A stretch of DNA of 64,000 nucleotides from Syntrophaceae bacterium (GCA_018056765.1 JAGPFA010000013.1:1-64000), one strand, 5' to 3'. Positions 38,573-48,777 are shown, counted from the first letter of the stretch. A program made the numbers and translations. The notes: generated by a model from the letters alone, not told the origin.

Positions 38573-39598
38573 TTACGAGTTGCCGGCTCTTTTTTCAGCC
38601 GCTTCCTTGAGCTCGGTAAAGATCATCCTGCCGGCCGTTGTCTGCAACACACTGGTGACGACCACTTCGATGGTCATGTTGATCATTTTCTGCGCTCCGT
38701 CTACAATGATCATCGTTCCATCATCCAGATAACCGACTCCCTGGCCCGGCTCCTTACCCTCCCGGATAATTTTAACCAGCATTTGCTCACCCGGCAGAAC
38801 AACCGGCTTCATCGCGTTGGCCAGTTCGTTCAGGTTGAGTACCTTGACACCCTGGAGTTCCGCCACCTTGTTCAAGTTATAATCGTTGGTCATCAGCTTG
38901 GCGTTTAATTTTTGCGCCAGGGCGACGAGCTTGCCGTCCACACCTTTAATCTTCGGGAAATCCTGCTCGACAATTTCGATATTGATTGTGGTGCTTTTTT
39001 GCATCCGGTTAAGAACGTCGAGCCCCCGCCTTCCTCTGGAGCGCTTCATGGAGTCGGACGAATCCGCGATGAATTGCAGCTCGTTGAGGACGAAACGCGG
39101 TACGATAAGGCTTCCGTCGATAAAACCGGTGTCGCAGATATCCGCGATTCTGCCGTCAATGATGACACTTGTGTCCAGCAAACGACGTTCGACGTTTTCC
39201 TTGCCCTCGGCGGCACGTAAACTGAACTCGTCGGCTTTTTTCGAGCCGAGCACCAGGCCCAGATAACCTAAAATACCGGTCAGGAGCAGATAGATCCAGG
39301 GAACAAACTGCTGATTCTCCTGAATCCTGACGACCAAATTCAGGCCGAAACCAAGCAGCAGTGCAATGACCAGCCCGATGACAATGCCGACGACACCTCC
39401 TGCGATGACCCTCAGAGAGAGCTTGCGGATATCTTTCTCCACCATGATCACCAGCAGCGCGACGACGAGGCCTATAATGAAGCCGACAGAAGCTTTCAAA
39501 AAATCGTATGAGCTGGGCGCCGCCAGGTAAAAGGCAATGAAGTAACCGCTGATACAGCAGGCTAATACCAATAATGTTCTAACAATCAAAGAATTCAC
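38573..39598 (-). CDS. membrane-anchored PIN-TRAM domain protein (YacL-like)
   Basis: A 341-residue protein with four N-terminal transmembrane helices (about 5-27, 33-52, 63-90, 99-117). A PIN nuclease domain (about 138-265) has acidic residues in [14 protein letters not shown] and [19 protein letters not shown] domain closes the C-terminus ([28 protein letters not shown]). Related to Bacillus YacL, it often lies beside carD and ispD, as here. The biological RNA target is unknown. Confidence 0.92.
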   Translation of the reverse strand: MNSLIVRTLLVLACCISGYFIAFYLAAPSSYDFLKASVGFIIGLVVALLVIMVEKDIRKLSLRVIAGGVVGIVIGLVIALLLGFGLNLVVRIQENQQFVPWIYLLLTGILGYLGLVLGSKKADEFSLRAAEGKENVERRLLDTSVIIDGRIADICDTGFIDGSLIVPRFVLNELQFIADSSDSMKRSRGRRGLDVLNRMQKSTTINIEIVEQDFPKIKGVDGKLVALAQKLNAKLMTNDYNLNKVAELQGVKVLNLNELANAMKPVVLPGEQMLVKIIREGKEPGQGVGYLDDGTMIIVDGAQKMINMTIEVVVTSVLQTTAGRMIFTELKEAAEKRAGNS

Positions 39599-39728
39599 CT
39601 CCTTAAATTATATACGATCGGGAATACCGTTCGTTGAATATGAATAAATAAGATAATAAACGACCGGGAACATGGAGGCCTGTTTTCCCGGCACAAAAAA
39701 CCTGACTTTCTTTTGTTTTCAAAGAACA

Positions 39729-39753
39729 GCGGCGCTTCCGCCGGAAGCGCCGC
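39729..39753 (-). terminator. hairpin after carD
   Basis: An 11-bp perfect stem (GCGGCGCTTCC with its complement) and three-base loop starts 9 bases beyond the carD stop. The following minus-strand sequence is only moderately T-rich, so it may attenuate rather than fully stop transcription. Confidence 0.65.
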
Positions 39754-39761
39754 ATTACCGT

Positions 39762-40247
39762 TTATTGAACCGTAAAAATCATCTGCAGGTCGCGTTCAAC
39801 CTTCGATTCCTGCGCATTGGAGGCCACGGAGATTTCTTTGACCAGCAGGTTTTTTGCCGTGTCCATCATCTTCCGTTCGCCGAAGGATAGATTTTTGTCG
39901 CTTTTGAGGATGAATAAATCTCTCAAAACGCTGGCAATTTCAAAAACAGAACCGGTTTTGATCTTTTCCAGATACTCACGATAGCGTTTGTTCCAGGTCT
40001 GCTTGTCAATGGTCACGTCTTTGTTGCGGAGGATCTCGTAAACCCTGGGTATCTCTTTTTCCATGATCACCTCACGCAGCCCCACCGCCTTGGCAGAATT
40101 TGTCGGGATCATGATTTTCATGCCGTTACCCATAATTTTCATCACGTAAAAAGGTTGCTTTTTACCCATAACTTCTTTATTTTCAATAGCTTCAATAACA
40201 CCGACACCTTGGGCCGGATATACCGCCAAATCGCCTACTTTAAACAT
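39762..40247 (-). CDS. carD: CarD family transcriptional regulator
   Basis: A 161-residue protein that binds RNA polymerase beta and stabilises open promoter complexes. The N-terminal RID Tudor-like domain is seen (FKVGDLAVYPAQGVGVIEAIENKEV), followed by a helical DNA-contacting domain (SFGERKMMDTAKNLLVKEISVA). Length and order match the family. Upstream of the PIN-TRAM gene, 163 bases apart. Confidence 0.93.
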   Translation of the reverse strand: MFKVGDLAVYPAQGVGVIEAIENKEVMGKKQPFYVMKIMGNGMKIMIPTNSAKAVGLREVIMEKEIPRVYEILRNKDVTIDKQTWNKRYREYLEKIKTGSVFEIASVLRDLFILKSDKNLSFGERKMMDTAKNLLVKEISVASNAQESKVERDLQMIFTVQ

Positions 40248-40359
40248 TTTTTCAACACCTGCCTTTCTTTAAGAACAAACGATACTACCATCATCCGGTA
40301 AAAAAGTCAATAACTAATGTAAGATATAGATATACTTGAGGATTGTCTGAAAATGCCGT

Positions 40360-41250
40360 CTACGGCAGATAGATGAGCGGATCTTTTGGTTTGCTTTGGT
40401 GACGGATTTCAAAATGGATAAAACAGGCTCCTTTTTCATCCTTTTCCCCGGCCCGTGCAATGACCTGGCCTTTTCGAACAGCCACATCACATTCGACTTC
40501 CCTTTTTTTAAGGTGGGTGTACACAGTGGCAAAACCGTTGGAATGACGGATAATGATCGTCTCGCCATATGCGGCCAGAGTTGAAGAATAAATGACCGTT
40601 CCCGCCGCCGCCGACCTCACCGGCTCACCATCGGCACATGAAATCCTGATCCAGTTGTGAAAGGTCTTATTGGGCTGGATGCCGAAAGAGGTCTTCACTT
40701 TTCCCTGCACAGGCCAAACCAGCTTTCCTTTTTCAGTTACAACCACGTCGTCATTCGTTACGGGAGGCTCCCTGGCCGCTTCGGCTTTCTTTACAGGCGG
40801 TTCTTTAGGGACGGTAACCGGCGTGGAGGGCTGTTTCGGGGAGGTAACGGGCCCGGGGGTGACAGACGCCTTTTTTTGTGGCGGTGTTGCAGGAGGCGCA
40901 CTCGCTTTCGGCGCCGGTTTCTCGTTCAGAGCACCCGTTTTACGCGCCTCGGCCATTACATCATCAATAACCTCCACGGCATCCGGAATAAAAATCACCT
41001 GTCCTTCCTTAATTTGTGCAACATCAGAAAGGCCATTAACCTGCGCCAGTGCCTCGAGGCTGATGGAATAGGCACGCGCGATACTGTAGGCTGTTTCTCC
41101 TTTTTTTACAATGTGATAGACACCTGTTGAGGTACTCTGAGGAGACTGTTGTCCGGCACAGGACATCAGCATCAGGACAAGTCCGACCACCAACATCGCC
41201 ATCTGGCGATGCCGGCCGGCAATCTTCCCGCCCACGGTCATTCTTTCCAT
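40360..41250 (-). CDS. NlpD-like lipoprotein: LysM plus divergent M23 (LytM) domain
   Basis: A 296-residue lipoprotein with hydrophobic signal and lipobox (LMLMSCAG), a LysM domain ([19 protein letters not shown] to VIFIPD), a long Pro/Ala/Lys linker, and a LytM/M23 domain ending DPLIYLP, like NlpD. In the M23 domain the first-ligand region reads FHNWIRIS, where catalytic members have HxGxD, so the metal-binding Asp is replaced. THL and IHFEIR remain. It is therefore probably an amidase activator rather than a peptidase. GGAG precedes the ATG. It overlaps pcm by 13 bases, matching the pcm-nlpD order of enterobacteria. Confidence 0.85.
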   Translation of the reverse strand: MERMTVGGKIAGRHRQMAMLVVGLVLMLMSCAGQQSPQSTSTGVYHIVKKGETAYSIARAYSISLEALAQVNGLSDVAQIKEGQVIFIPDAVEVIDDVMAEARKTGALNEKPAPKASAPPATPPQKKASVTPGPVTSPKQPSTPVTVPKEPPVKKAEAAREPPVTNDDVVVTEKGKLVWPVQGKVKTSFGIQPNKTFHNWIRISCADGEPVRSAAAGTVIYSSTLAAYGETIIIRHSNGFATVYTHLKKREVECDVAVRKGQVIARAGEKDEKGACFIHFEIRHQSKPKDPLIYLP

Positions 41251-41891
41251 CCGCTTTCTCCAATGAGGCTGACAAAACGGCAGCCGCCGAGATCTTCTTT
41301 GTCTATACGGGCAGGCTCGTCAGCCGAACGCGTCAATTTGTAGAGTGTCTGGACCTCCCGGCTGCCGACCGGCACAACCATCCTGCCGCCGGGAGCAAGC
41401 TGCTCAAGCAGGTATGAAGGAACGTCCGGAGCCGCAGCCGTGGTGATAATTGCATCAAACGGAGCTTCCTCCCGCCAGCCATAGGAGCCATCTCCGACCC
41501 GGATAGCAACATTGTAACAATTTAACTTGTCCAGCACTTTACGTGCACGCGACGCCAGCAAAGCGACTCGTTCCACGGAAAAAACCCTGTCCGCCAGCTT
41601 TGCCAGAATCGCCGTCTGATAGCCGGAGCCGGTGCCGATCTCCAGAACTCTTTCTTTACCGGTGAGTGCCAGAGCCTCCGTCATCAGAGCCACAATATAG
41701 GGCTGGGAGATGGTCTGTTTCTCGCCGATAGGCAAAGGATTATCATTGTAGGCCTGATCGATCAGCCCCTCATCCACAAAAAGGTGGCGCGGTATGGTTT
41801 CCATAACTTTCAGCACGCGCGGGTCTTTGACGGAGCGCGCCCGGATTTGTGTCTCCACCATGCGCACGCGCTGTTTTTTGTATCTGTCCAT
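41238..41891 (-). CDS. pcm: protein-L-isoaspartate O-methyltransferase
   Basis: A 217-residue SAM-dependent repair enzyme that methylates L-isoaspartyl residues in damaged proteins. Signature parts are [32 protein letters not shown] motif [15 protein letters not shown] and [13 protein letters not shown]. Length is normal. The start overlaps the preceding gene's stop as TGATG, and the end overlaps the NlpD-like gene by 13 bases. Confidence 0.96.
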   Translation of the reverse strand: MDRYKKQRVRMVETQIRARSVKDPRVLKVMETIPRHLFVDEGLIDQAYNDNPLPIGEKQTISQPYIVALMTEALALTGKERVLEIGTGSGYQTAILAKLADRVFSVERVALLASRARKVLDKLNCYNVAIRVGDGSYGWREEAPFDAIITTAAAPDVPSYLLEQLAPGGRMVVPVGSREVQTLYKLTRSADEPARIDKEDLGGCRFVSLIGESGWKE

Positions 41892-42304
41892 CAGGATGTC
41901 TGCATCTTTTTCTTTTTCGGCGGAATCGCGTAGAGTTTCTGCACAGTTTCATGCCGCCTGAGGCCCAGGGCCTCGCGGGTAACAATGAGATAGTAGTATT
42001 TAACTTCCGCGTTTTGTCGTTCGACGTTGAACTTGTCGATAATGGAGTTGATTTCTTCAAATATCAGGCCACTGCCGGGCGGGGTCTGCTCTGTACTACC
42101 CAAAAGTGTAATCTTTTTATGGATTTCACGATCGATGGCCTGCAGTTTTGCCAGCGCATCCTCCACGGCAAAGCCAGCGCGCGCCAAAACAGCCGCCCGC
42201 TCGCGCAACATCTCGTCAATGAGCGTTTCGTGTTGGTTTGCTCTTGCCGAAGATAAGGATCTTTTTCTCCAGTCACCCACGATCATGACTGTGCTCTGTA
42301 TCAT
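41891..42304 (-). CDS. hypothetical protein coupled to pcm
   Basis: A 137-residue charged, mostly helical protein with no signal peptide ([65 protein letters not shown]). The Lys-rich tail ends PKKKKMQTS. No named family recognised. The TGATG overlap with pcm shows translational coupling, and the position corresponds to surE in some proteobacteria, though it is not SurE. It is first in the three-gene unit. Confidence 0.6.
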   Translation of the reverse strand: MIQSTVMIVGDWRKRSLSSARANQHETLIDEMLRERAAVLARAGFAVEDALAKLQAIDREIHKKITLLGSTEQTPPGSGLIFEEINSIIDKFNVERQNAEVKYYYLIVTREALGLRRHETVQKLYAIPPKKKKMQTS

Positions 42305-42437
42305 TTAAGTTTTCAATTTTCAACAGCGAAAGGGTATTGTCGTGGACAGGGAATGTTTTTTCCCTTTACAGACCTTGATTATTTAGCTAGCGTAGCTGAT
42401 AAAAAAAGGACAGGTTCCCTTCTGGCGAAACAGATTA

Positions 42438-44030
42438 ATGACTTCCGACGTTAAATTCCCCATGTCACAGGCTGTGCGCGCAGCCTATGTCCGGGGTGAA
42501 GAGGATGAAACTCTGCTGCCCCTGGTTCTGGCCGACGAATGGCAAAATCCGGTCGGCAGAATCTCTCCGGGTGATTGTGTTATTTTCTATAATATCCGTG
42601 GCGAGCGCGAAATCGAACTGACCCGCAGCCTCACGGAAAAAGACTTCGATGAATTTGCGGTTGCCCGCGGCCTTGATTTGCACTTCGCCACGATGATCGA
42701 GTACCACAAAGGACTCAATGCGGAAGTAGCCTTCCCGCCGGCCGGTGTTCTGGACGACACGCTAAGCGATGTAATCGCCGCCAATGGACTGAGACAGGCC
42801 AAAATCACGGAGGCGGAAAAAGCCGTTCATGTAGGCTATTTCTTCAACGGTAAAAAAGAAACGTTGCTTCCGGGAGAAGAAAGGATTGTCGTTCCGACAC
42901 GCAAGGATGTGCGGCTTTTCGACGAGGCACCCGAAATGTCCATCGACAAAATAACCGCCGCGGCACTGGACAAAATAAACAATGACTCCTGTAACTTCAT
43001 CGTCGTCAATTTTCCCAATGTCGATGTCCTTGGTCATATCGAAAATCGCCGGGCGATCGTCGAGGCAGTAGAAGCGGTTGACCGGCACGCGGGAACTCTG
43101 ATTGACGCGGCACGCCGGCAAAATATCACCGTCATCGTCACCGCGGATCATGGCACGGTGGAAAAATGGCTCTACCCCGACGGAGGCGTGGACACGGGCC
43201 ATACCAACAGCCCTGTTCCGTTCATTTTACTGCACCCGGATAAGACTCTGGCTCTGCGTCCCGAAGGAGAACTTACCGACGTTGCTCCCACCATTCTTCA
43301 CCTTCTGGGACTTGCCGCCCCCGCGTCGATGACCGGTCGCTCTCTTGTCGCGCAACATGACGGGGAAATTCCTCCCGTAAGCCGCTTACTTTTGCTCATT
43401 CTCGACGGCTGGGGACTAAACGAAAACAAGCACGGAAATCTGATTGCCGACTCCGCCACACCCGTCATGGACAGCCTCGCTTGTACATATCCCTCGGCTC
43501 GTCTGGCCGCCTCCGGCCTTGCCGTTGGTCTGCCGGACGCTACAGTGGGCAATTCCGAGGCCGGCCATCTCCACATGGGAGCGGGCCGCCGCATCTATTC
43601 GGACCGCGTGAACATCGACCAGGCCATCACCCGGGGAACTTTTTATAAAAACGAAGTATTTCTCCGGGCTATGAAGCAGGCCAAAGAAAACAAAACCGCC
43701 CTGCATCTGATGGGCATTATTTCTTTTTTCAGCTCGCACGGCTCCATCACGCATCTTTTCGCCCTGATGGAAATGGCAAAAAGACAAGGGGTCAAACAAC
43801 TCTTTATCCACGCCATGCTGGGGAGACGGGGCGAGCAGGCCGAAAGCGGCGTGAATTATATTCGTCAGGTCGAAGAAAAATGCCGGGACATCGGGCTGGG
43901 ACAGGTGGTCTCCGTGATCGGCCGCTACTGGTCCATGGACCGCGAAGAGAACTGGGACCGGATTGAAAAAACCTATCGTATGCTTGTTTACGGGGAAGGA
44001 AGGAAAATTTCAGCACAGCACGAACAATGA
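42438..44030 (+). CDS. gpmI: circularly permuted 2,3-bisphosphoglycerate-independent phosphoglycerate mutase
   Basis: A 530-residue alkaline-phosphatase-superfamily iPGM whose halves are swapped. Residues 1-305 match the usual C-terminal part (FYNIRGER, TEAEKAVHVGYFF, NVDVLGH, TADHGT, GHTNSPVPF, APTILHLLG). Residues 316-530 match the usual N-terminal part (LLLILDGWG, VGNSEAGH, HAML, GRYWSMDREENWDR). Metal/nucleophile positions are retained: Asp323, Ser373, Asp196, His200, Asp237, His238, His255. Substrate residues Arg54, Arg57, Lys128, His434, Arg496 and Arg502 are also present. The canonical DGRD loop reads GRRG (462-465), and the DGG before the loop His is changed. Interconverts 3- and 2-phosphoglycerate if active. 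ATGA overlap with the next gene. Confidence 0.88.
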   Translation: MTSDVKFPMSQAVRAAYVRGEEDETLLPLVLADEWQNPVGRISPGDCVIFYNIRGEREIELTRSLTEKDFDEFAVARGLDLHFATMIEYHKGLNAEVAFPPAGVLDDTLSDVIAANGLRQAKITEAEKAVHVGYFFNGKKETLLPGEERIVVPTRKDVRLFDEAPEMSIDKITAAALDKINNDSCNFIVVNFPNVDVLGHIENRRAIVEAVEAVDRHAGTLIDAARRQNITVIVTADHGTVEKWLYPDGGVDTGHTNSPVPFILLHPDKTLALRPEGELTDVAPTILHLLGLAAPASMTGRSLVAQHDGEIPPVSRLLLLILDGWGLNENKHGNLIADSATPVMDSLACTYPSARLAASGLAVGLPDATVGNSEAGHLHMGAGRRIYSDRVNIDQAITRGTFYKNEVFLRAMKQAKENKTALHLMGIISFFSSHGSITHLFALMEMAKRQGVKQLFIHAMLGRRGEQAESGVNYIRQVEEKCRDIGLGQVVSVIGRYWSMDREENWDRIEKTYRMLVYGEGRKISAQHEQ

Positions 44031-44557
44031 AGGCCAAATTCAACGAGACAATTATCGAGCTAGCCACAGGCGACATCACGCTGGAGACGACCGACGCCAT
44101 TGTGAATGCCGCAAATGAACGTCTGGCCGGCGGCGCCGGCGTGGACGGAGCAATTCACCGCGCCGGAGGCCCGGACATCATGGCCGAGTGCCGCCGGATC
44201 GGCGGATGTCCGACCGGACAGGCCGTCATCACTACCGGCGGTCGTCTGGCTGCCCGTTTCGTCATCCACACCGTCGGCCCGATCTATCGGGGAGGAACAA
44301 AAAATGAGGCGAGGCTGCTTTCTTTGGCCTACCAAAACAGTCTCACACTTGCGGCAACGAAGGGATTGCAAAGTATTTCTTTTCCGGCTATAAGTTGTGG
44401 AATTTACGGCTACCCGATCCATGAGGCCGCCTCTGTGGCGCTTTCCACCTGTATTGAATATGCCCGTAAAAACAGCAACATCAAACTCATTCGCCATATC
44501 TTGTTTGATCGGGGAATATTTGAAGTTTTTAACGAGGAATTTAAAAAGCTGATCTGA
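44027..44557 (+). CDS. macrodomain protein (O-acetyl-ADP-ribose deacetylase-like)
   Basis: A 176-residue single-domain macro protein. It has the ADP-ribose-binding segments DAIVNAANERLAGGAGVDGAIH (about 24-45), GQAVITTGGRLAARFVIHTVGP and ISFPAISCGIYGYP (about 116-129). It resembles YmdB/MacroD-type hydrolases that remove ADP-ribose or deacetylate O-acetyl-ADP-ribose. The ATGA overlap with the mutase gene shows translational coupling. Confidence 0.93.
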   Translation: MKAKFNETIIELATGDITLETTDAIVNAANERLAGGAGVDGAIHRAGGPDIMAECRRIGGCPTGQAVITTGGRLAARFVIHTVGPIYRGGTKNEARLLSLAYQNSLTLAATKGLQSISFPAISCGIYGYPIHEAASVALSTCIEYARKNSNIKLIRHILFDRGIFEVFNEEFKKLI

Positions 44558-44574
44558 CCGAAGTTGAGGACACA

Positions 44575-46560
44575 ATGGAAACAAAGCCGACTTACGCCGA
44601 GCTTGAAGATAAATTTTCCGCTCTGTCCAAAAAAATCCGCGAACAACTGTCACTGGGAAACCAGTACCGCGACCTTGTGAACTCCACCAATGATTCCCTT
44701 TATCTGGTGGACGCAAACGGCCGCTATCTTTTTATGAATCCCGATCATGCCTCGCGCATGAAAATAGCGCAGGCGAAATCAAACGCTTATTCATACAAGG
44801 ATTTTCACTCTCCGGAAGAAACAACCGATTTCACAGCCAAAATAAGAACCGTATTTGAAACAGGTAATTCCCTCCATGACGAACATGAAAGTTCGCTGGG
44901 AGGGGGATATTTTCTGCGCACCTTCAGCCCGGTGAGAGATCAGGACAATAACGGCAGCATCATCGCGGTTGCGGTCGTCTCCAAGGATATCTCCAAAAGA
45001 AGAAAGATCGAAAAGGAGCTGCTCAAGTCAGAGGAAAAATACAGACAACTGATCGAATATTCCACCGATGCGATTTTCATTATCAAAGAAGGGAAAATCA
45101 CCTTTGCCAACAGCCGTACGGAAACAATGCTGGGACACACGATGGATGAGCTGGAGCTCATCTCCTTCATCAACTTCGTGCTCAGTGAAGACCGCGAGAT
45201 GGTCTTCGAAAGGCAAAAGGCTATTTTGTACGGAGATACATCAGCCGGCAATTACAGCTTCCGGATAACAAATAAAAACGGCGGCACCATTTGGGTATCG
45301 CTAAACAGCGCGGCCATTCTCTGGGACGATGAACCGGCCACTTTAAACTTCATGCGGGATATTACCAGCCAGAAAAAGAACGAAGCCCGCCTCCTGCAAG
45401 CGCAAAAACTCGAATCTATCGGCACGCTGGCCGGCGGCATCGCCCACGATTTCAACAATCTGCTGATGGGCATTCAGGGGCATACCTCCCTGGCGCTTTT
45501 AAAACTGAGTAAAGATGATCCTAATTACGATCATATCAAAACCATCGAATCGCTTGTCGCCAGCGGTGCGAATTTAACCAAACAACTGCTGGGCTTCGCG
45601 CGGGGCGGTAAGTATGTAGTCAAAAAAGCCGACTTAAACGAACTCATCGATAAAACCTCACGCACACTGGAACGCACAAAAAAAGAGATTCGCATCCACC
45701 GTAACCTGGAACGCAATCTCTGGCCGGCCGACATCGATCAGGGACAGATCGAGCAGGTGCTGATGAATCTTTTCATCAACGCGACGCAATCCATGCCCGG
45801 CGGCGGAGAGCTGTTTCTGGAAACAAAAAATACATATCTCAACGAGAGCTATTTCAAAACTTTCGCAGGCAAAAGCGGTCATTACGTCAAAATTTCCGTC
45901 ACCGACACAGGCATCGGTATGGATGAAAAAACAAAAGAAAGGATTTTCGAGCCTTTTTTCACGACCAAAGAAATGGGACGTGGCACAGGCCTGGGGCTGG
46001 CCTCGGCTTACGGCATTATCAAAAATCACCACGGTTTTATAAATGTCTATTCAGAGAAAGGACAGGGCTCCACCTTTAATATTTACCTGCCTGCCGCCAT
46101 CAATGAAGATGACACCAGCATTGAAGAAACGCCCGGCGGATTTAAAAAATGCAAGGAAACGATCCTTCTGGTCGATGATGAAGAAGTCGTTCAGGAAGTG
46201 GCAGGCGCCATGCTCAAAGCGCTGGGTTGCACCGTCATCGCCGCTTCCGATGGACCGGCCGCTTTGGATATCTACACAGAACGTCACGGCCGCATCGATC
46301 TTATCATCCTCGACATGGTCATGCCGGGTATGAGCGGCGGAGAGGTTTTTGACGAAATCAGAAAAATCAGCCCACAGGCGAAAGTCCTCCTCTCCAGCGG
46401 TTACAGCTTAAACGGAGAGGCCAGCCGCATCATCGCCCGCGGCTGCAACGGCTTTATCCAGAAGCCCTTTACTCTTGACGACCTCTACAAACATATCCGC
46501 AGAATTATGGGCGACACGCCCGCACCGCCCGGCCTGACACAATCCACCCTTCCCTTTTAA
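44575..46560 (+). CDS. PAS hybrid histidine kinase with C-terminal receiver
   Basis: A 661-residue soluble kinase. Order: short coiled coil at 1-25, PAS 1 at about 28-140 ([16 protein letters not shown]), PAS 2 at about 150-270, HisKA with phospho-acceptor His in [10 protein letters not shown] (about 285-295), HATPase at about 390-505 ([26 protein letters not shown]), and receiver at about 530-650 ([10 protein letters not shown], Asp in [10 protein letters not shown], Lys in FIQKPFTL). No transmembrane segment or DNA-binding output. It starts 17 bases after the macrodomain gene, probably the same transcript. Confidence 0.93.
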   Translation: METKPTYAELEDKFSALSKKIREQLSLGNQYRDLVNSTNDSLYLVDANGRYLFMNPDHASRMKIAQAKSNAYSYKDFHSPEETTDFTAKIRTVFETGNSLHDEHESSLGGGYFLRTFSPVRDQDNNGSIIAVAVVSKDISKRRKIEKELLKSEEKYRQLIEYSTDAIFIIKEGKITFANSRTETMLGHTMDELELISFINFVLSEDREMVFERQKAILYGDTSAGNYSFRITNKNGGTIWVSLNSAAILWDDEPATLNFMRDITSQKKNEARLLQAQKLESIGTLAGGIAHDFNNLLMGIQGHTSLALLKLSKDDPNYDHIKTIESLVASGANLTKQLLGFARGGKYVVKKADLNELIDKTSRTLERTKKEIRIHRNLERNLWPADIDQGQIEQVLMNLFINATQSMPGGGELFLETKNTYLNESYFKTFAGKSGHYVKISVTDTGIGMDEKTKERIFEPFFTTKEMGRGTGLGLASAYGIIKNHHGFINVYSEKGQGSTFNIYLPAAINEDDTSIEETPGGFKKCKETILLVDDEEVVQEVAGAMLKALGCTVIAASDGPAALDIYTERHGRIDLIILDMVMPGMSGGEVFDEIRKISPQAKVLLSSGYSLNGEASRIIARGCNGFIQKPFTLDDLYKHIRRIMGDTPAPPGLTQSTLPF

Positions 46561-46574
46561 AGGCTCCGACAGAT

Positions 46575-47078
46575 ATGCGCAGAAAATTCCGTCAAAGACA
46601 ACTCCAGCCCATCGGCCAGATTCTTTCGCGTTCACTAAAGAGGAGAGGCTTTGCCCCCAGGCTTGAGGAAAGCAGACTCCTTGGGCTGTGGCCTGAAGCG
46701 GTCGGACCGGCCATTGCCGCCCAGTCAAGGCCTGACACGATGCGCGGCGGCATCATGTTCGTCCGGACAACTTCTTCCGTGTGGGTACAGCAGCTCCACT
46801 TCATGAAAGACGAGATAAGAAATAAAATAAATGAACTGAGCGGAAAGACATGGGTCCGGGATATCCATTTCAGCGTGGGTTATGTGCCGGACCATCACCC
46901 AATGAAAAACTCACCGGGCGGGGCGGCAGGAAAATACTTGCTCACGCAAAGAGACAAAAAAATGATTACCCGATGCACAGCGCCTCTGGCCGATCCCGAA
47001 CTGGCGGAGATATTGAAAAGAGTGATGGAAAAAGAAATCACCCGCCGGAGGAGCCTGGAGGCAAAGCCAGACCGGTGA
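46575..47078 (+). CDS. DUF721 (DciA-like) protein
   Basis: A 167-residue cytoplasmic protein. The DUF721 domain covers about 10-100 (QPIGQILSRSLKRRGF, LGLWPEAVGPAIAAQSRP, FVRTTSSVWVQQLHFMKDEI). In DciA-type members the domain interacts with the replicative helicase DnaB. The remaining 70 residues are charged and less conserved. Its 3' end overlaps the convergent methyltransferase gene by 41 bases. Confidence 0.8.
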   Translation: MRRKFRQRQLQPIGQILSRSLKRRGFAPRLEESRLLGLWPEAVGPAIAAQSRPDTMRGGIMFVRTTSSVWVQQLHFMKDEIRNKINELSGKTWVRDIHFSVGYVPDHHPMKNSPGGAAGKYLLTQRDKKMITRCTAPLADPELAEILKRVMEKEITRRRSLEAKPDR

Positions 47079-47793
47079 GCAACTCCCGCATCGCGGGTGT
47101 ATATTTTTTCTGCTCTTCATAAATATACAAAGACGGCTCCACTTTCAGCTCTTCCCGCCCCGAGCCGCGACCTTCGAGAAGCACAAACTCCGCAGCCGAT
47201 ACAGTGTCTGAAAAAACAAGTTTCATTCTTTTGGGCTCGATGGCGTTTTTACGAAACAGGCTCACCATCTCCACAAGTCTTGTCGCCGGATAAATCGCAA
47301 ACACACGACCGGCCGGTTTTAGCGCATATCTGGCGGCGGCCAGAAACCCGGCCAGTGAACCGGCCACCTCGTGACGGGCAATGGCCTTTTCCCCGGACGG
47401 ATTTATGCGGCCCGATAAAAGCCTGCGATAGGGAGGGTTAAAAACGATATTATCGAAGAAGTGCGGCTGATAAATGTTTTTTATGTTGCGTGCGTCTCCT
47501 TCTTCGATCTGCACACGCCCGTCCAGTCCGTTGGCCCCGGCGTTTTTTCGCGCCAGCTCCGCCAGACCGGTCTGCAGCTCAAGGCCGTGCCAGCGCGTCC
47601 GGCGGAAGCGGTTGGCCAGCACCAGTGCGATGATGCCGTTTCCGCAGCCCAGATCCAGATTCACACTGCCCGGACGAACAAAGACAAAGTGGGCCAAAAT
47701 GAGCGAATCCAGATTGAAGCGGTAGCCGCGCCTCGTCTGCCGCAATGTCAAAGCGCCGTCGAGAATCTCATCTATGGTTTCTTCACCGCTCAT
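47038..47793 (-). CDS. TrmN6-like tRNA adenine-N6 methyltransferase
   Basis: A 251-residue class I methyltransferase. It shows GYRFNLDSLILAHFV at the N-terminus, SAM motif LDLGCGNGIIALVLA, and the N6-adenine signature FNPPYRRL (NPPY), as in YfiC/TrmN6, which methylates A37 of tRNA-Val. Target specificity is inferred. The tail overlaps DUF721 in the antiparallel direction by 41 bases. Confidence 0.85.
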   Translation of the reverse strand: MSGEETIDEILDGALTLRQTRRGYRFNLDSLILAHFVFVRPGSVNLDLGCGNGIIALVLANRFRRTRWHGLELQTGLAELARKNAGANGLDGRVQIEEGDARNIKNIYQPHFFDNIVFNPPYRRLLSGRINPSGEKAIARHEVAGSLAGFLAAARYALKPAGRVFAIYPATRLVEMVSLFRKNAIEPKRMKLVFSDTVSAAEFVLLEGRGSGREELKVEPSLYIYEEQKKYTPAMRELLTGLALPPGSSGG

Positions 47794-47916
47794 TTCATCA
47801 CGCTTTCCATAGCCGTTATCTGGCTTTTACAGGCGCTTGCTCGTGATACACGCTCCCCGGGCTGAAAAGAAAAGCTGAGGTTTAACACGACGAGGCAGGT
47901 CTTTGTCTGTACCGGT

Positions 47917-48777
47917 TTAAAAGTCCCTGGGGAGTTCTTCCAGTTCGGCCAGCGAGAAGACAGGCCCGTCGGAGCAGACATATTTGTAGCCGACGTTGCA
48001 GCGGCCGCATTTGCCGATGCCGCACTTCATGCGCATCTCCAGTGAGGTGAGGATGTTTTCTTTGGAAAATCCCAGGTCGAAAAATACCGGTAAGGTGAAT
48101 TTGATCATGATCGGGGGGCCGCAAATCACGGCCACCGTGTTGTCCGGTGACGGCGCAACTTCTTTACAGATGGCAGGGACGAAACCTTCACGTCCTTTCC
48201 AGCCGGCGTCTCCCTGGTCCACGGTAATGACGGTTTTGATATCGCCCAGCTTTCCCCATTGGGCAAGCTCTTCTTTATACAAAAGCAGGCCGGGTGTGCG
48301 CGCACCATAGATCACGGTGATATCACCGAAGCGTTTGCGGTTATCTCCATAGAGAATGTAGCGGATAAGCGACCGCAGGGTGGTAAAGGCAAAGCCGCCG
48401 CCCACGACGACAATATTTTTCCCCTCCAGAAACTGAATCGGCCAGGAATTCCCCAAAGGGCCGCGCAGACCTATTTTCGCCCCTTCTTCCATGTCGTGGA
48501 GCGCCGCCGTCACCAGGCCGGGCACAACCGCACCCGCCCTTTGCACGGTAAATTCCACATATCCTTCATCGGTGGGAGAGGAGGCAATGCCGATGGGGGA
48601 TTCGCCTCTGCCGTAAACGGATAGTTCGGCAAACTGTCCCGGCAGGTAGTTGAAGTTTTTGGCATCCTCGGGGTTGAGAAATCTCAGTCGAAATGTTTTC
48701 TGGTCGTGCGTGTCAACTTCGTCGATAATTTTTATAATCTCAACCGGCATGGGAATGTAGGGATTATTTGAACACAT
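47917..48777 (-). CDS. FlxA-like FAD/NAD(P)-binding subunit (cluster 2)
   Basis: A 286-residue ferredoxin-reductase-type subunit. The FAD domain has GQFAELSVYG and SPIGIASSP, the NAD domain has VVVGGGFAFTTLRSL, and a C-terminal [2Fe-2S]-type Cys cluster reads MKCGIGKCGRCNVGYKYVC, as in PyrK/HydG and FlxA of sulfate reducers. It likely exchanges electrons with NAD(P)H for the Hdr complex. Last gene of the six-gene cluster 2 operon. About 280-residue paralogue at 54704-55543 with closely similar sequence. Confidence 0.9.
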   Translation of the reverse strand: MCSNNPYIPMPVEIIKIIDEVDTHDQKTFRLRFLNPEDAKNFNYLPGQFAELSVYGRGESPIGIASSPTDEGYVEFTVQRAGAVVPGLVTAALHDMEEGAKIGLRGPLGNSWPIQFLEGKNIVVVGGGFAFTTLRSLIRYILYGDNRKRFGDITVIYGARTPGLLLYKEELAQWGKLGDIKTVITVDQGDAGWKGREGFVPAICKEVAPSPDNTVAVICGPPIMIKFTLPVFFDLGFSKENILTSLEMRMKCGIGKCGRCNVGYKYVCSDGPVFSLAELEELPRDF

